51,751 nt of DNA, from assembly GCA_022705425.1 (NCBI GenBank), contig JAKJEM010000001.1, positions 52,502 through 104,252 on the forward strand, in the 5' to 3' direction. Made by a program: the position numbers and the translations under genes. Numbering within the stretch: the first letter of the stretch is position 1; each line of letters begins with the position of its first letter. Shown here in pieces: positions 41,762 through 49,882 of the stretch. This stretch comes from Planctomycetota bacterium (GTDB taxonomy: Bacteria; Planctomycetota; Brocadiia; CAIUPP01). The notes beneath the pieces are model-generated. The model was not told where the DNA came from. It was given only the letters and a program-made list of their open reading frames with translations, and did no database searches.

Positions 41762-42351
41762 GAGGGTGTTGAGCGACAGATGCGGCGCACCTGGCGATGC
41801 CGGAAGCACCCGGTCACGTGGTCGTTGACCATGCCCGCCGCCTGCATGAAGGCATAGCAGATGGTGGAACCGGTGAAGCGGCAGCCGAGGCCCTTCAACG
41901 CGCGGCTCATGGCGTCCGATTCCTCGGAGCGGCAGGGAATCTCCGCCAGCGTCCGCCAGGCGTTCTGAAGCGGACGGCCTCCGACAAAGGACCAAAGGAA
42001 GCGGTCCAGGGAGCCGTGGCGGGCGCGGATATCCAGCACGATGCGCGCGTTGGCGACGGCCGATTCGATCTTCATCCGATTCCGGACAATCCCGGCGTCG
42101 GCCATCAGGAGGGCGATCTTGCGCGGGCCGTAGCGCGCGACCTTCTCGGGGTCGAAGCCGTCGAAGGCGCGGCGGTAGTTCTCGCGCTTGCGCAGGATGG
42201 TGATCCAGCTCAAACCGGCCTGGGCGCCGTCGAGGATGAGCATCTCGAAGAGGCGCGTGTCGTCGTGAACGGGAACGCCCCATTCCCGGTCATGGTAGGC
42301 GACGTACAAGGGATCGTCGCCGGCCCATTCGCAGCGCGAGATTGCCGCCAC
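41758..42351 (-). CDS. tag: DNA-3-methyladenine glycosylase I
   Basis: Removes 3-methyladenine from alkylated DNA in base excision repair. The 197 residues match Tag: RCEWAGDDPLYVAYHDREWGVPVHDDTRLFEMLILDGAQAGLSW at the N-terminus and TICYAFMQAAGMVNDHVTGCFRH at the C-terminus. The zinc site is supported by the early Cys and His and the late His and Cys (HVTGC). The GTG at 42351 has a strong GGAGG site 8 nt upstream and matches the family start; in-frame sequence further upstream is not conserved. It is divergent from bioY. Confidence 0.93.
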   Translation of the reverse strand: MAAISRCEWAGDDPLYVAYHDREWGVPVHDDTRLFEMLILDGAQAGLSWITILRKRENYRRAFDGFDPEKVARYGPRKIALLMADAGIVRNRMKIESAVANARIVLDIRARHGSLDRFLWSFVGGRPLQNAWRTLAEIPCRSEESDAMSRALKGLGCRFTGSTICYAFMQAAGMVNDHVTGCFRHRQVRRICRSTPS

Positions 42352-42403
42352 CTTTCTTCCTCCATCGGTATGGCCGCGCGCCCCGTCCGGCGCGCGCCAG
42401 CCC

Positions 42404-42432
42404 AGCATATCCGCCGGGGGCGTTTGACGCAA
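42404..42432 (-). promoter_or_regulatory. predicted tag promoter
   Basis: Minus strand TTGCGT (42427-42432), a 17-nt spacer and TATGCT (42404-42409). Its -35 is only 9 nt from the bioY -35. Confidence 0.5.
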
Positions 42433-42441
42433 TGCGGAAAA

Positions 42442-42470
42442 TTGACATGGCCCGCCGGCTCCGATAGAAT
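42442..42470 (+). promoter_or_regulatory. predicted bioY promoter
   Basis: Consensus TTGACA at 42442-42447, a 17-nt spacer and TAGAAT at 42465-42470; among the best sites in the window. Confidence 0.65.
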
Positions 42471-42515
42471 CCATATAGCGGCCGTCTGCCCCTACTTGAG
42501 CAGGAGAAATGGATC

Positions 42516-43100
42516 ATGGCGCGGGTTTCCGTCCGGGAGTTGCCTCGCGCGGCGCAGCCGCGGGCCTTCAGCGTTCCGATGATGGTATTCCTGGCCGTCT
42601 GCGGGGCGGCGCTGACGGCGCTGCTGGCGCAGATTCGCCTGCCGTTGCCCTTCACGCCGGTGCCGGTGACGGGCCAGGTGCTGGCCGTGCTGGTCTGCGG
42701 CGCGCTTCTGGGGAGCGGCTACGGCCTGCTGAGCCAGGTGATCTACGTCAGCCTGGGCGTCGCCGGCGTGCCGTGGTTCGCCGGTTTCACCGCCGGCGGC
42801 GCGGTGCTGCTGGGCGTGACGGGCGGCTACCTGGTCGGCTTCATGGTGGCCGCCTTCTTCCTGGGCGCGTTCACGCGCCTCCTCGGCGCCTATTCCCTGC
42901 GCGGCCAGATTGCGCTCATGCTTGGCGCGGTGGTCATCATTCATCTGCTCGGAATGCAATGGCTCATGGCCGTCACCGGCTGCGGCCTGACGCGCGGCCT
43001 GTTCATGGGCGTTGCGCCGTTCGTGGCGGTTGACCTGTTCAAGGCCGTCCTGGCGGCCCTCATCACGAGCGCCCTTCTGCGGACGAACTCCGAGAACTGA
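42516..43100 (+). CDS. bioY: BioY-family biotin transporter substrate-binding (ECF S) component
   Basis: A 194-residue membrane protein with about six helices that binds biotin for uptake, alone or with the EcfA/EcfT energising module (not in the window). Family features are LTALLAQIRLPLPFTPVPVTGQVLAVLVCGALLGSGYGLLSQ, YVSLGVAGVPWFAGFTAGGAVLLGVTGGYLVGF and a Pro/Gly-rich segment before the last helix (GVAPFVAVDLFKAVLAALI). The ATG has AGGAG upstream. Biotin import fits the need for acetyl-CoA carboxylase (accD is in this window). The next gene starts within the stop (TGATG). Confidence 0.93.
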   Translation: MARVSVRELPRAAQPRAFSVPMMVFLAVCGAALTALLAQIRLPLPFTPVPVTGQVLAVLVCGALLGSGYGLLSQVIYVSLGVAGVPWFAGFTAGGAVLLGVTGGYLVGFMVAAFFLGAFTRLLGAYSLRGQIALMLGAVVIIHLLGMQWLMAVTGCGLTRGLFMGVAPFVAVDLFKAVLAALITSALLRTNSEN

Positions 43101-43603
43101 TGGCCCCTCGCCCCCGCACAACGCCCCGTCCGTCCCGCAACCGGGAGGGACGGGGCGCGCTTGTTTTGCGGGCGCACCATCTCCTGTGCGCGCTTGGCTT
43201 CCGCGGGTTGGGATACAGCCCGGAGTTCGTGGCGAATATGACCCGCGTGGTGCGCGCGCTGCGTCGCAGGCCGGGCCGCATGGTGCGTCTGGTGGACACC
43301 CCGGACGCAATCTGCCGCGCCTGTCCCAATCTGCGCGGCGGACGGTGCCGCCCCGCCGCCGGCGGGCGCAGTCGCGTGCCGACGCGCGACCGCAAAGTGC
43401 TGCGACGCCTGGGGTTGAAACCGGGGGCCAGCCTGACCGCGCGCGCCGCCTATGCGCTCATTCGCGCGCGCATCACCCCCGAGGACCTTGGCCGCGAATT
43501 CTGCGCCGGGTGCCGCTGGGTCGCTCTGGGGTATTGCGAAGAGGGATTGGCCGTCCTGCGAGCGGGGGCTTCTATGTCAGCGTCGCGCCGGCGTCCGGCA
43601 TGA
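43100..43603 (+). CDS. DUF1284 cysteine-rich protein
   Basis: A 167-residue protein matching DUF1284: LRAHHLLCALGFRGLGYSPEFVANM at the front, then cysteine pairs in ICRACPNLRGGRC and EFCAGCRWVALGYCEEG. The Cys pattern suggests an iron-sulfur cluster or zinc; the function of the family is unknown. The start is shared with the bioY stop by one nt, so they are co-translated. Its end overlaps the convergent miaB end by 32 nt. Confidence 0.85.
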   Translation: MAPRPRTTPRPSRNREGRGALVLRAHHLLCALGFRGLGYSPEFVANMTRVVRALRRRPGRMVRLVDTPDAICRACPNLRGGRCRPAAGGRSRVPTRDRKVLRRLGLKPGASLTARAAYALIRARITPEDLGREFCAGCRWVALGYCEEGLAVLRAGASMSASRRRPA

Positions 43604-44900
43604 GCCGGCCCGCAAGCGTCAGCGCCGTGGACGACTCGATCCGGACGCGGACCAGGCGTCCGGCGAGCGCGGGGGCGCCCTCGAAGACGACGATCTGGTT
43701 CGTGCGGGCGCGTCCGATCAAGCGGCGCGGGTCGCGGGGGCTGGGCCCCTCGACGAGCACCTCGACCTCGCGCCCGATCGCGCGGGCGTTCTCTTCGAGG
43801 TTCACGCGCGACTGAATCCCCAGCAGGACCTGGTTGCGGCGGCGCTTTTCGGCCTCGGGCACATCGTCGGGCAACCGCGCGGCGGCGGTGCCGGGGCGCG
43901 GCGAGTACTTGAAGACGAAGGCGTTCTGAAAGCGCAACTCACGCACAAGGGCAGCGGTCTCCTCGAACTCCGCCTCCGTTTCGCCGGGAAAGCCGACGAT
44001 GAAATCGCCGGCGAGGGCGAGTCCGGGAACGATGTCGCGCGCGAGGGCGGCCAGGTCGCGGTACTGCGCGGCGGTGTAGCGGCGGTTCATTGCCTTCAGC
44101 ACGCGGTCGCTGCCGGACTGGGGGGGCATGTGCAGATGCTCGCAGACCGCCGGCAGGTCGCGCATGGCCTGGAGGATGTCGCGCGTCATGTCCTTGGGGT
44201 GGGAGGTGACGAAGCGCAGGCGCGCCAGTCCCGGCGCCGCGGCCACGCGCTCCAGCAGCTCCACCAGCGCCCCGGGCCGCCCGAAGGAGAGGCCGTAGCT
44301 GTTCACGTTCTGGCCCAGGAGGGTGATCTCGCGAACCCCGTCGTCCGTCAGCCGGCGGGCCTCGTCCACGATCTCCTCCATCGGGCGGCTGACCTCGCGC
44401 CCGCGGACATAGGGGACGATGCAGTAGGCGCAGTAGTTGTCGCAGCCGCGCATGATGGTGATGAAGTCCTGGAAGGGATGGGCGCGGTGGCGCACATCGC
44501 GCTCCTCGCGCACGGCCCCCGCCTCGCCGCAGGCCAGCACGCCGCGCCGACGGCGCGCCTGCTCCACCAACTCGACGATGCGCGGGAACTCCCGTGTGCC
44601 GCACACGAGGTCCACGTGCGGCAGCCGCTCGAAGATGCGCCCCTGGTCCTTCTGCGCCATGCAGCCCAGGATGCCGATGACGACATCAGGTCGCCGGCGC
44701 TTGAGGAACTTGAGCTTGCCGACGTTGCTGTACACGCGCTCCTCGGCGTGCTCGCGCACCGAACAGGTGTTGTAGAGGACCAGGTCGGCTTCCTCGGGAG
44801 AGTCGCACCGCGCGTACCCGGCGCGGGCCAGGTGCGAAAGCGCCAGCTCGGCGTCGAGCTTGTTCATCTGGCAGCCGAAGGCGTGGATGAAGACCTTCAT
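43572..44900 (-). CDS. miaB: tRNA-2-methylthio-N6-dimethylallyladenosine synthase MiaB
   Basis: Adds the 2-methylthio group to i6A37 of tRNA. Radical SAM methylthiotransferase of 442 residues. The N-terminal UPF0004 domain holds C10, C46 and C80 for the auxiliary [4Fe-4S] cluster. The radical SAM cluster is C153, C157 and C160 in RGCDNYCAYCIVPYVRG. A TRAM domain forms the C-terminal 65 residues (GREVEVLVEGPSPRDPRRLIGR). Last gene of the def-fmt-rsmB-miaB run: rsmB ends 4 nt before this start. Confidence 0.96.
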   Translation of the reverse strand: MKVFIHAFGCQMNKLDAELALSHLARAGYARCDSPEEADLVLYNTCSVREHAEERVYSNVGKLKFLKRRRPDVVIGILGCMAQKDQGRIFERLPHVDLVCGTREFPRIVELVEQARRRRGVLACGEAGAVREERDVRHRAHPFQDFITIMRGCDNYCAYCIVPYVRGREVSRPMEEIVDEARRLTDDGVREITLLGQNVNSYGLSFGRPGALVELLERVAAAPGLARLRFVTSHPKDMTRDILQAMRDLPAVCEHLHMPPQSGSDRVLKAMNRRYTAAQYRDLAALARDIVPGLALAGDFIVGFPGETEAEFEETAALVRELRFQNAFVFKYSPRPGTAAARLPDDVPEAEKRRRNQVLLGIQSRVNLEENARAIGREVEVLVEGPSPRDPRRLIGRARTNQIVVFEGAPALAGRLVRVRIESSTALTLAGRLMPDAGATLT

Positions 44901-44904
44901 GCGC

Positions 44905-46314
44905 TCAGGCCCTCGCGATGCGGCTCATGTAGATGCCGTCACCGCCGTTGCGGGCGGGAAGAATCTGCTCCTCGGCGTCGAGGCGGAACTCCGCGCGTCC
45001 GCGGAGGACGGCGCGCACGAGTTCGCCGTTCTCCTCCGGTTCGAGGCTGCATGTGCTGTACACGAGCACCCCGCCGGGCTTGACCGCCGCCAGGGCGCTC
45101 TCGAGGAGGGCGCGCTGCTGCTTGACGAGTTCGCACAGGGCCGCCGACGAGAAGCGCCAGCGCGCCTCGACGCGCCGCCGGAGCACGCCGGTGTTGCTGC
45201 ACGGCGCATCGAGCAGCACCCGATGGAAGCGGTTGCGGTTCTGGTGGGCGAAGGCCGCGCCCTCCGATTCCACGATGGCGATGATCGGCAGGTCGAGGCG
45301 CTTCATGTTCTCGGCGACGCGTTCCAGGCGGCGCGCCGAATCGTCCACGGCGATGATCTGCCCCTGGCGCTGCATCCGTTCGGCGATGTGGCAGGTCTTG
45401 CCCCCCGGCGCGGCGCAGAGGTCCAGCACCATCTCCCCCGGCTGCGCGCCCAGGAACTCCGCCACCGCCGCACTGGAGTCGTCCTGAACCTGGAAGAGCC
45501 CCTGCGCAAAGGCCTTGAGGCGGCCCGGCTGCACCCCCGACGCCAGGCGCAACGTGCGCCCTGAGGGGGAGGGCGCGCTTTCGATGCCTTCCGCGCGCAA
45601 GGCGTCCGCCAGCCCGTCGAGCGTGGTCTTGAGCGTATTGGGGCGGGCGAAGATCGGCGCGGGCTCATTGGCCAGGTCGCACAGTTCGCGCGTGCGGCTG
45701 GCCCCGTAGCGCCCCAGCCAGCGGGCAACGAGGAGCTTGGGGAAGGAATAGACCGCGCCGAACCAGGCCGGCGCGTCGGTCGGCGGGGGCAGGACGGCCT
45801 TGCCGAAGAGGACGGCGCGTCCGGGCGTCAGCGCAAAGGAATGGCGGGGCCGAGACGCATCGGGGGCGGGGAGGAATTGCAGATCGCGCGCGACGGCACG
45901 GAGAACGGCGTTGACGAATCCGGTGGCCCGGGCCTTGCCCGTCGCGCGCGCCAGGCGGACCGATTCGTCCACGGCGGCGTGCGCCGGGATGTGCTCCAGG
46001 AAGAGCATCTGGTAGAGCCCCAGCCGCAGCACCTGTCGCACGACGGCGTCGAGTTCCTCGATGGGGCGCGCCGAGTAGGCGGCCAGCGCGGCGTCCAGTG
46101 TGCCGAGTCGGCGGATCACGCCGTAGATGAGTTCGGCCGCCAGACGGCGATCCTCGGGCTTGAGACCCGCGCGGGTGAGGCGTTCGTCCAGGAGTTCCTG
46201 GGCGAAGGCGCGGCCTGTCGGCGAGAGCGCGCGGCTGATGACCTCGAGCGCCTGGCGCCGGGGGTTGGGCGAGGCATCGTGCGCGCCGCCGGGGTGTCCG
46301 TGTTGCTCCGTCAC
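44905..46314 (-). CDS. rsmB: 16S rRNA m5C967 methyltransferase RsmB
   Basis: Methylates C967 of 16S rRNA. The 469 residues have an N-terminal NusB-like domain (RRQALEVISRALSPTGRAFAQELLDERL) and a C-terminal SAM methyltransferase domain with DLCAAPGGKTCHIA, LLDAPCSNTGVLRRR (catalytic Cys pair region) and LVYSTCSLEPEENG. The GTG start overlaps the fmt stop as GTGA, so translation is coupled; an upstream in-frame start would lie inside fmt. Same operon as def, fmt and miaB. Confidence 0.95.
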   Translation of the reverse strand: MTEQHGHPGGAHDASPNPRRQALEVISRALSPTGRAFAQELLDERLTRAGLKPEDRRLAAELIYGVIRRLGTLDAALAAYSARPIEELDAVVRQVLRLGLYQMLFLEHIPAHAAVDESVRLARATGKARATGFVNAVLRAVARDLQFLPAPDASRPRHSFALTPGRAVLFGKAVLPPPTDAPAWFGAVYSFPKLLVARWLGRYGASRTRELCDLANEPAPIFARPNTLKTTLDGLADALRAEGIESAPSPSGRTLRLASGVQPGRLKAFAQGLFQVQDDSSAAVAEFLGAQPGEMVLDLCAAPGGKTCHIAERMQRQGQIIAVDDSARRLERVAENMKRLDLPIIAIVESEGAAFAHQNRNRFHRVLLDAPCSNTGVLRRRVEARWRFSSAALCELVKQQRALLESALAAVKPGGVLVYSTCSLEPEENGELVRAVLRGRAEFRLDAEEQILPARNGGDGIYMSRIARA

Positions 46315-47273
46315 GTGTCCTCCCCCGGTCCGGGGCCGAAACGGTCTCCCGCCGCGACGGCATGGCCGCGAAGCCAGTCCGCCGCGTCCATCGGGCGCGC
46401 GCCCTCGGACTGAAGGCGCAGGATGCGCAGGCGTCCGCCGCCGGCGGCCACGTGCAGTTCGTCCGAGGCCCGCAACACCGTGCCCGGCGGCGCATCGGCA
46501 ATGCCCTCGATGGGACGGGCGGCGAGCAGGATCAGCCGGCGGGCAGCCCCGGACGAGTGGTGATGCCAGGTGAAGGCCCCCGGCCACGGCGTCATGCCGC
46601 GAATGAAGTCGCGCGTCCGGATCGGGGAGGCCGACCAGTCCACCCGGCCGTCGCGCTTCTCGAGTTTCGGCGCGTCGGTGGCACGGGCGTCGTCCTGCGG
46701 GCGGGCGATCAGCCGTCCGGCTTCCAGTTCGTCCAGCGCGGGGCCGATCATCTCCGCCGCCAGCGCCGAGAGACGCTCGTAGAGTTCCCCGGCTGTTTCC
46801 TCTTCGCCGATGGCGGTCGCGCGCTGGGTCAGGATGGCGCCGCAGTCAATCTCGGAGGCCATACGCTGCAGGGTCACGCCCGTCTCGCGCTCGCCGCAAA
46901 TGATGGCCCAGTTGATCGGCGCGGCGCCGCGGTATCTGGGCAGCAGCGAGGCGTGGACGTTCAGGCACCCCAGGCGCGGCACGCGCAGCACTCGCGCCCG
47001 CAGGCGCACGCCGTACGCCATGACGATCAGCGCGTCGGGCGCAATGGTGCGCAGGACCTCGACGGCCTCGGGGGCGTTGATGCTCTCCGGCTGGATCACG
47101 CGCAGTCCCAGCCGCAGCGCCAGGGCCTTCACCGGCGGCGGTGTCGGCGTCCGTCCGCGCCCGGCGGGGCGGTCCGGCTGGGTCAGAACGAGTTCGACGG
47201 GATGCCGCCCGGCCGCCAGCGCCGCAAGGGTCGGCGCGGCGAAGTCGGGCGTGCCGGCGAAAACCAGGCGCAC
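46311..47273 (-). CDS. fmt: methionyl-tRNA formyltransferase
   Basis: Formylates initiator methionyl-tRNA. The 320 residues comprise the formyltransferase domain (LVFAGTPDFAAPTLAALAAG, then LNVHASLLPRYRGAAPINWAI with the conserved SLLPxYRGxAPI loop) and a C-terminal OB-like domain from about residue 205. The GTG start at 47273 lies 74 nt after the def stop. Gene order def-fmt-rsmB is the classical arrangement. Confidence 0.96.
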   Translation of the reverse strand: MRLVFAGTPDFAAPTLAALAAGRHPVELVLTQPDRPAGRGRTPTPPPVKALALRLGLRVIQPESINAPEAVEVLRTIAPDALIVMAYGVRLRARVLRVPRLGCLNVHASLLPRYRGAAPINWAIICGERETGVTLQRMASEIDCGAILTQRATAIGEEETAGELYERLSALAAEMIGPALDELEAGRLIARPQDDARATDAPKLEKRDGRVDWSASPIRTRDFIRGMTPWPGAFTWHHHSSGAARRLILLAARPIEGIADAPPGTVLRASDELHVAAGGGRLRILRLQSEGARPMDAADWLRGHAVAAGDRFGPGPGEDT

Positions 47274-47347
47274 GATTCTTCTCCGAGGTTGTGGATTCGG
47301 AAGGCGCGATTCAAGGACTTCCGGAGGCGGTTGTTCCGCGCCTCGCG

Positions 47348-47956
47348 TTACGTCCGGGCCTTGCGCGTTCGAGTCTTCTCGCTCGCCGGCGCGGGGGGCG
47401 CGTCGCTCTCCGCGGTCCCGACGTGGGACGAGGCCTGGCGGAAATCCTCTTCGAATGCCTTGAGCTGGTTGCGGATGATGATGCGCGCCGCCGGGCCGAC
47501 ACGGTCCACGAAGAGCCCGCCATCGAGGTGATCAATCTCATGCTGCCAGGCGCGCGCGGCAAGGCCGTCGGCCTCCATCTCCACCGTTTCGCCGTTGGGC
47601 AACTGGGCGCGCACACGCACGCGCTCGGCGCGCCGGACCTTGGCGAAGAGGCCGGGCAGACTCAGGCAGCCCTCCTCCTCCATCACCTTGCCCTCGCGCG
47701 AAAGGATCACCGGGTTAATGTAGGTCTGGACCTTGTCCGGCTCCGGCGTGGGGTTCATCACGATGAAGCGTATGCCCAGACCGACCTGCGTCGCGGCCAG
47801 TCCCACCCCTCCGGCTTCCTTCATCAGTTCGTCCATGCGGTGAGCGAGTTCCTGCAGGAAGCCGTCAATCGCCCGGATCTCGGCGGCGCGCTCGCGCAGC
47901 CGGGGATCGGGATAGTGGAGGATTCGCAGCGTTTCCAGCTTCGGGTGTTTGGACAC
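47348..47956 (-). CDS. def: peptide deformylase
   Basis: Removes the N-formyl group from nascent proteins. The 202 residues contain the three motifs: GVGLAATQVG near residues 50-59, EEGCLSLPG with metal ligand C97, and QHEIDHLDG with H139, E140 and H143. A 25-residue charged, Lys/Arg-rich tail (SEKTRTRKART at the end) is longer than in E. coli. The GTG start at 47956 has only a weak ribosome-binding site; no better start lies within the conserved N-terminus. First gene of the operon. Confidence 0.95.
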   Translation of the reverse strand: MSKHPKLETLRILHYPDPRLRERAAEIRAIDGFLQELAHRMDELMKEAGGVGLAATQVGLGIRFIVMNPTPEPDKVQTYINPVILSREGKVMEEEGCLSLPGLFAKVRRAERVRVRAQLPNGETVEMEADGLAARAWQHEIDHLDGGLFVDRVGPAARIIIRNQLKAFEEDFRQASSHVGTAESDAPPAPASEKTRTRKART

Positions 47957-48022
47957 AATCTTTGTCCGCAGAAGAACTTATGACACCGGTGGAGGCGGAA
48001 GGTTGCTCCGCAACGTCCCACT

Positions 48023-48051
48023 ATCCTAACAGAGAGCGTACGGGGGTTCAA
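48023..48051 (-). promoter_or_regulatory. predicted promoter for def-fmt-rsmB-miaB
   Basis: Minus strand TTGAAC (48046-48051), a 17-nt spacer and TAGGAT (48023-48028), about 67 nt before the def start. Confidence 0.5.
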
Positions 48052-48240
48052 CCCCAGAACTCGACGGATCGTCTGGCGCACGGTAAGAAAGAGGTCAACG
48101 AGGGGCGAACGTCTTGTGCGTCAGTGCCGGAGAGTCCCGCACCGTGGTGCGGACGACTCGGGGCCGGATAAGGGATGGCGCTTCTTCCCGGCAGCCGGCG
48201 GGTGCCGTTCCGCCAGCACCGGAAAAAACAAAGGCACCCA
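48052..48240. other. gene-free stretch between divergent def and prepilin promoters
   Basis: No convincing gene. An inverted repeat with 7-nt arms and a 2-nt spacer, CCGCACC-GT-GGTGCGG, lies at 48137-48152 and could be an operator. An A-rich run (AAAAAACAAA, 48223-48232), just upstream of the prepilin -35, resembles an UP element. Confidence 0.4.
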
Positions 48241-48270
48241 TTGACATATCTGTTATGACGAATGTATCCT
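48241..48270 (+). promoter_or_regulatory. predicted strong promoter for the prepilin gene
   Basis: Consensus TTGACA at 48241-48246, an 18-nt AT-rich spacer and TATCCT at 48265-48270, with an A-run upstream. The local AT content stands out from the GC-rich surroundings. Expected start near 48277. Confidence 0.6.
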
Positions 48271-48276
48271 TAATAC

Positions 48277-48480
48277 AGTGCGTGCAGGGATTCTGTGCCG
48301 CGAATGTAAGCAGTCGGCGCCGCTACTGCGGCAGTCGCGAAGCGTGGTGGTACGGCAGGAGCCTTTTCGACAGGCCGGCGGGTGTTGACGTGCGGTAACC
48401 GCAGCGGAAGCGTGTTCCGCGCGGCGACGGACGTACGCGGCCCCCGCGGGTCGCGACGGCAGAGAATGGAGGATACAGTC
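48277..48480 (+). promoter_or_regulatory. long structured 5' leader of the prepilin mRNA
   Basis: About 200 nt with several potential stem-loops: GCCGC-TACT-GCGGC, TGCGG-TAA-CCGCA, GCGGAA-GCGTG-TTCCGC and CGCGGCCC-CCGC-GGGTCGCG (one G-U). The Shine-Dalgarno GGAGG follows at 48468-48472. I could not match it to the c-di-GMP, cobalamin or SAM riboswitch consensus. Folding by eye. Confidence 0.4.
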
Positions 48481-49818
48481 ATGCGGCGCACGATGTGGTC
48501 GCGCGTGGTCGGGGCCTTCACGTTGATCGAACTGCTCGTGGTCATTGCCATCATCGCGATCCTGGCCGCCATGCTCCTGCCCGCGCTGGCGAGCGCGCGG
48601 GAAAAGGCCCGGCGCAGTTCGTGCATGAGCAACCTGAACCAGATGGGTCGGGCGATGGAGAGCTACTGCGCGGATTACGGGAGCTACTTCCCCACCTATC
48701 CCGGCGACGGGCGCGATCCCTACGGGCTGGCCTGGAACAGCCCCACCGGCTGGGGGGTGGACCTTGCTTCCGCCTCCTACACCGGCGGCGGCGAGTACTT
48801 CGATGAAACCGGCGAGCGCGTGATTACGGCGCCGACGCCTTACGACTACATGCCCAACCCGGCGGGGGTCTTCACCATGCTGGCGGCGGGCATCAACACC
48901 ACCACTCCCGGCGCGTCGAGCCTTGCCGCCGGGCGCCTGCACGCCGCGCCGATGGGGCCGGGCTACCTGGCCTATGGGAACTATCTGGGCGACACGCGCA
49001 CCTTCTTCTGCGCCAGCGCCGAGGGTTCGCCGAAGTATCCCATCAATCACGGCAATTCCTCCTCCCGCTATCTTGGCTCGGTTCGTGAGTTGCAGACCCT
49101 GGGGCCCTTCTCTGCGCGCAGCCTTTCGCACGGGAACTACTCCGCCGCGTGGACCATGAACGGGTGGGGATTCTCGCAGACCAGCGGATGGTTCTATCTC
49201 CTTTCCACTGCGCCCCGTCTCAGGGCGTGGGCGGCCAAGTACTCCAGCGGCGGCACGCCCGGCCTGTGCGCCAGCGTGGCCGTGGCCGGCAACTACATGT
49301 ACCGTAACCGCCCCCTTTCCGACGCCGGCGGCGTCGGCTGGGCGAATCAGCCCATGCACTGGGTCACCCCCAAGATGCGCGCCTACAGCGGCACAGCGAT
49401 CTTCAAGACGCAGAAGACCTTGGGCGAGCGCGTTCTGATGACCGACGACTGGACCCGACTGCGCGGGCAGCAGGTCAGTGTGTTGCCCGGCCAGGGCGCG
49501 TACATTCACCGCGACGGCTACAACGCCCTCTATGGCGACTGGAGCGCGGCGTGGTACGGCGATGCGGAGTACCGCTTGCAGTACATCTCGGCGACGAACG
49601 GGCGCCCGGGCGACAACTTCCCGACGCACGTTACGGAGGCCTCCAATGCGATCTGGTGCGGCATGGCGACAGCCTATCGTTATTACGCCTCATCGTGGGG
49701 CCCGATCGGCTGCGAGGGCTGGATGGAAGGGTTCCATCTCTTCGATCTCGCGCGCGGGATTGACAACGTCGCCAAGAACGAAACGGACAACAACTGGACG
49801 GGTTGGCCGCCGTACTGA
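48481..49818 (+). CDS. prepilin-type protein with H-X9-DG-like C-terminal motif
   Basis: A 445-residue secreted protein with a type IV prepilin N-terminus: short basic leader, then [20 protein letters not shown], with Glu at position +5 of the mature chain. The residue before the cleavage site is Ala, where Gly is most common. The long body is typical of the PVC pseudopilin-like family. It contains a C-terminal H-X9-D motif (H343 to D353, then Trp where Gly is usual), matching the processing-associated H-X9-DG domain. GGAGG precedes the ATG at 48481. These proteins are abundant in Lentisphaerae and Planctomycetes; their function is not settled. A beta-helix protein follows after 64 nt. Confidence 0.92.
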   Translation: MRRTMWSRVVGAFTLIELLVVIAIIAILAAMLLPALASAREKARRSSCMSNLNQMGRAMESYCADYGSYFPTYPGDGRDPYGLAWNSPTGWGVDLASASYTGGGEYFDETGERVITAPTPYDYMPNPAGVFTMLAAGINTTTPGASSLAAGRLHAAPMGPGYLAYGNYLGDTRTFFCASAEGSPKYPINHGNSSSRYLGSVRELQTLGPFSARSLSHGNYSAAWTMNGWGFSQTSGWFYLLSTAPRLRAWAAKYSSGGTPGLCASVAVAGNYMYRNRPLSDAGGVGWANQPMHWVTPKMRAYSGTAIFKTQKTLGERVLMTDDWTRLRGQQVSVLPGQGAYIHRDGYNALYGDWSAAWYGDAEYRLQYISATNGRPGDNFPTHVTEASNAIWCGMATAYRYYASSWGPIGCEGWMEGFHLFDLARGIDNVAKNETDNNWTGWPPY

Positions 49819-49882
49819 CCGGCGGGCACGGGCGAGGGTTCTTTCGCGCGGCGCGTGGGCGCGCGCCGGACAAGGAGATTCT

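Noticed and set aside
48041-48060. GGGGGTTCAACCCC resembling a tRNA T-arm
   Set aside because: No matching acceptor, D or anticodon arms; the run is explained as the -35 box of the def promoter.
48277-48440. Possible c-di-GMP riboswitch before the prepilin gene
   Set aside because: A segment like GTCGCGAAGC hints at the GEMM core, but the tetraloop, receptor and 3' core are not recognisable.
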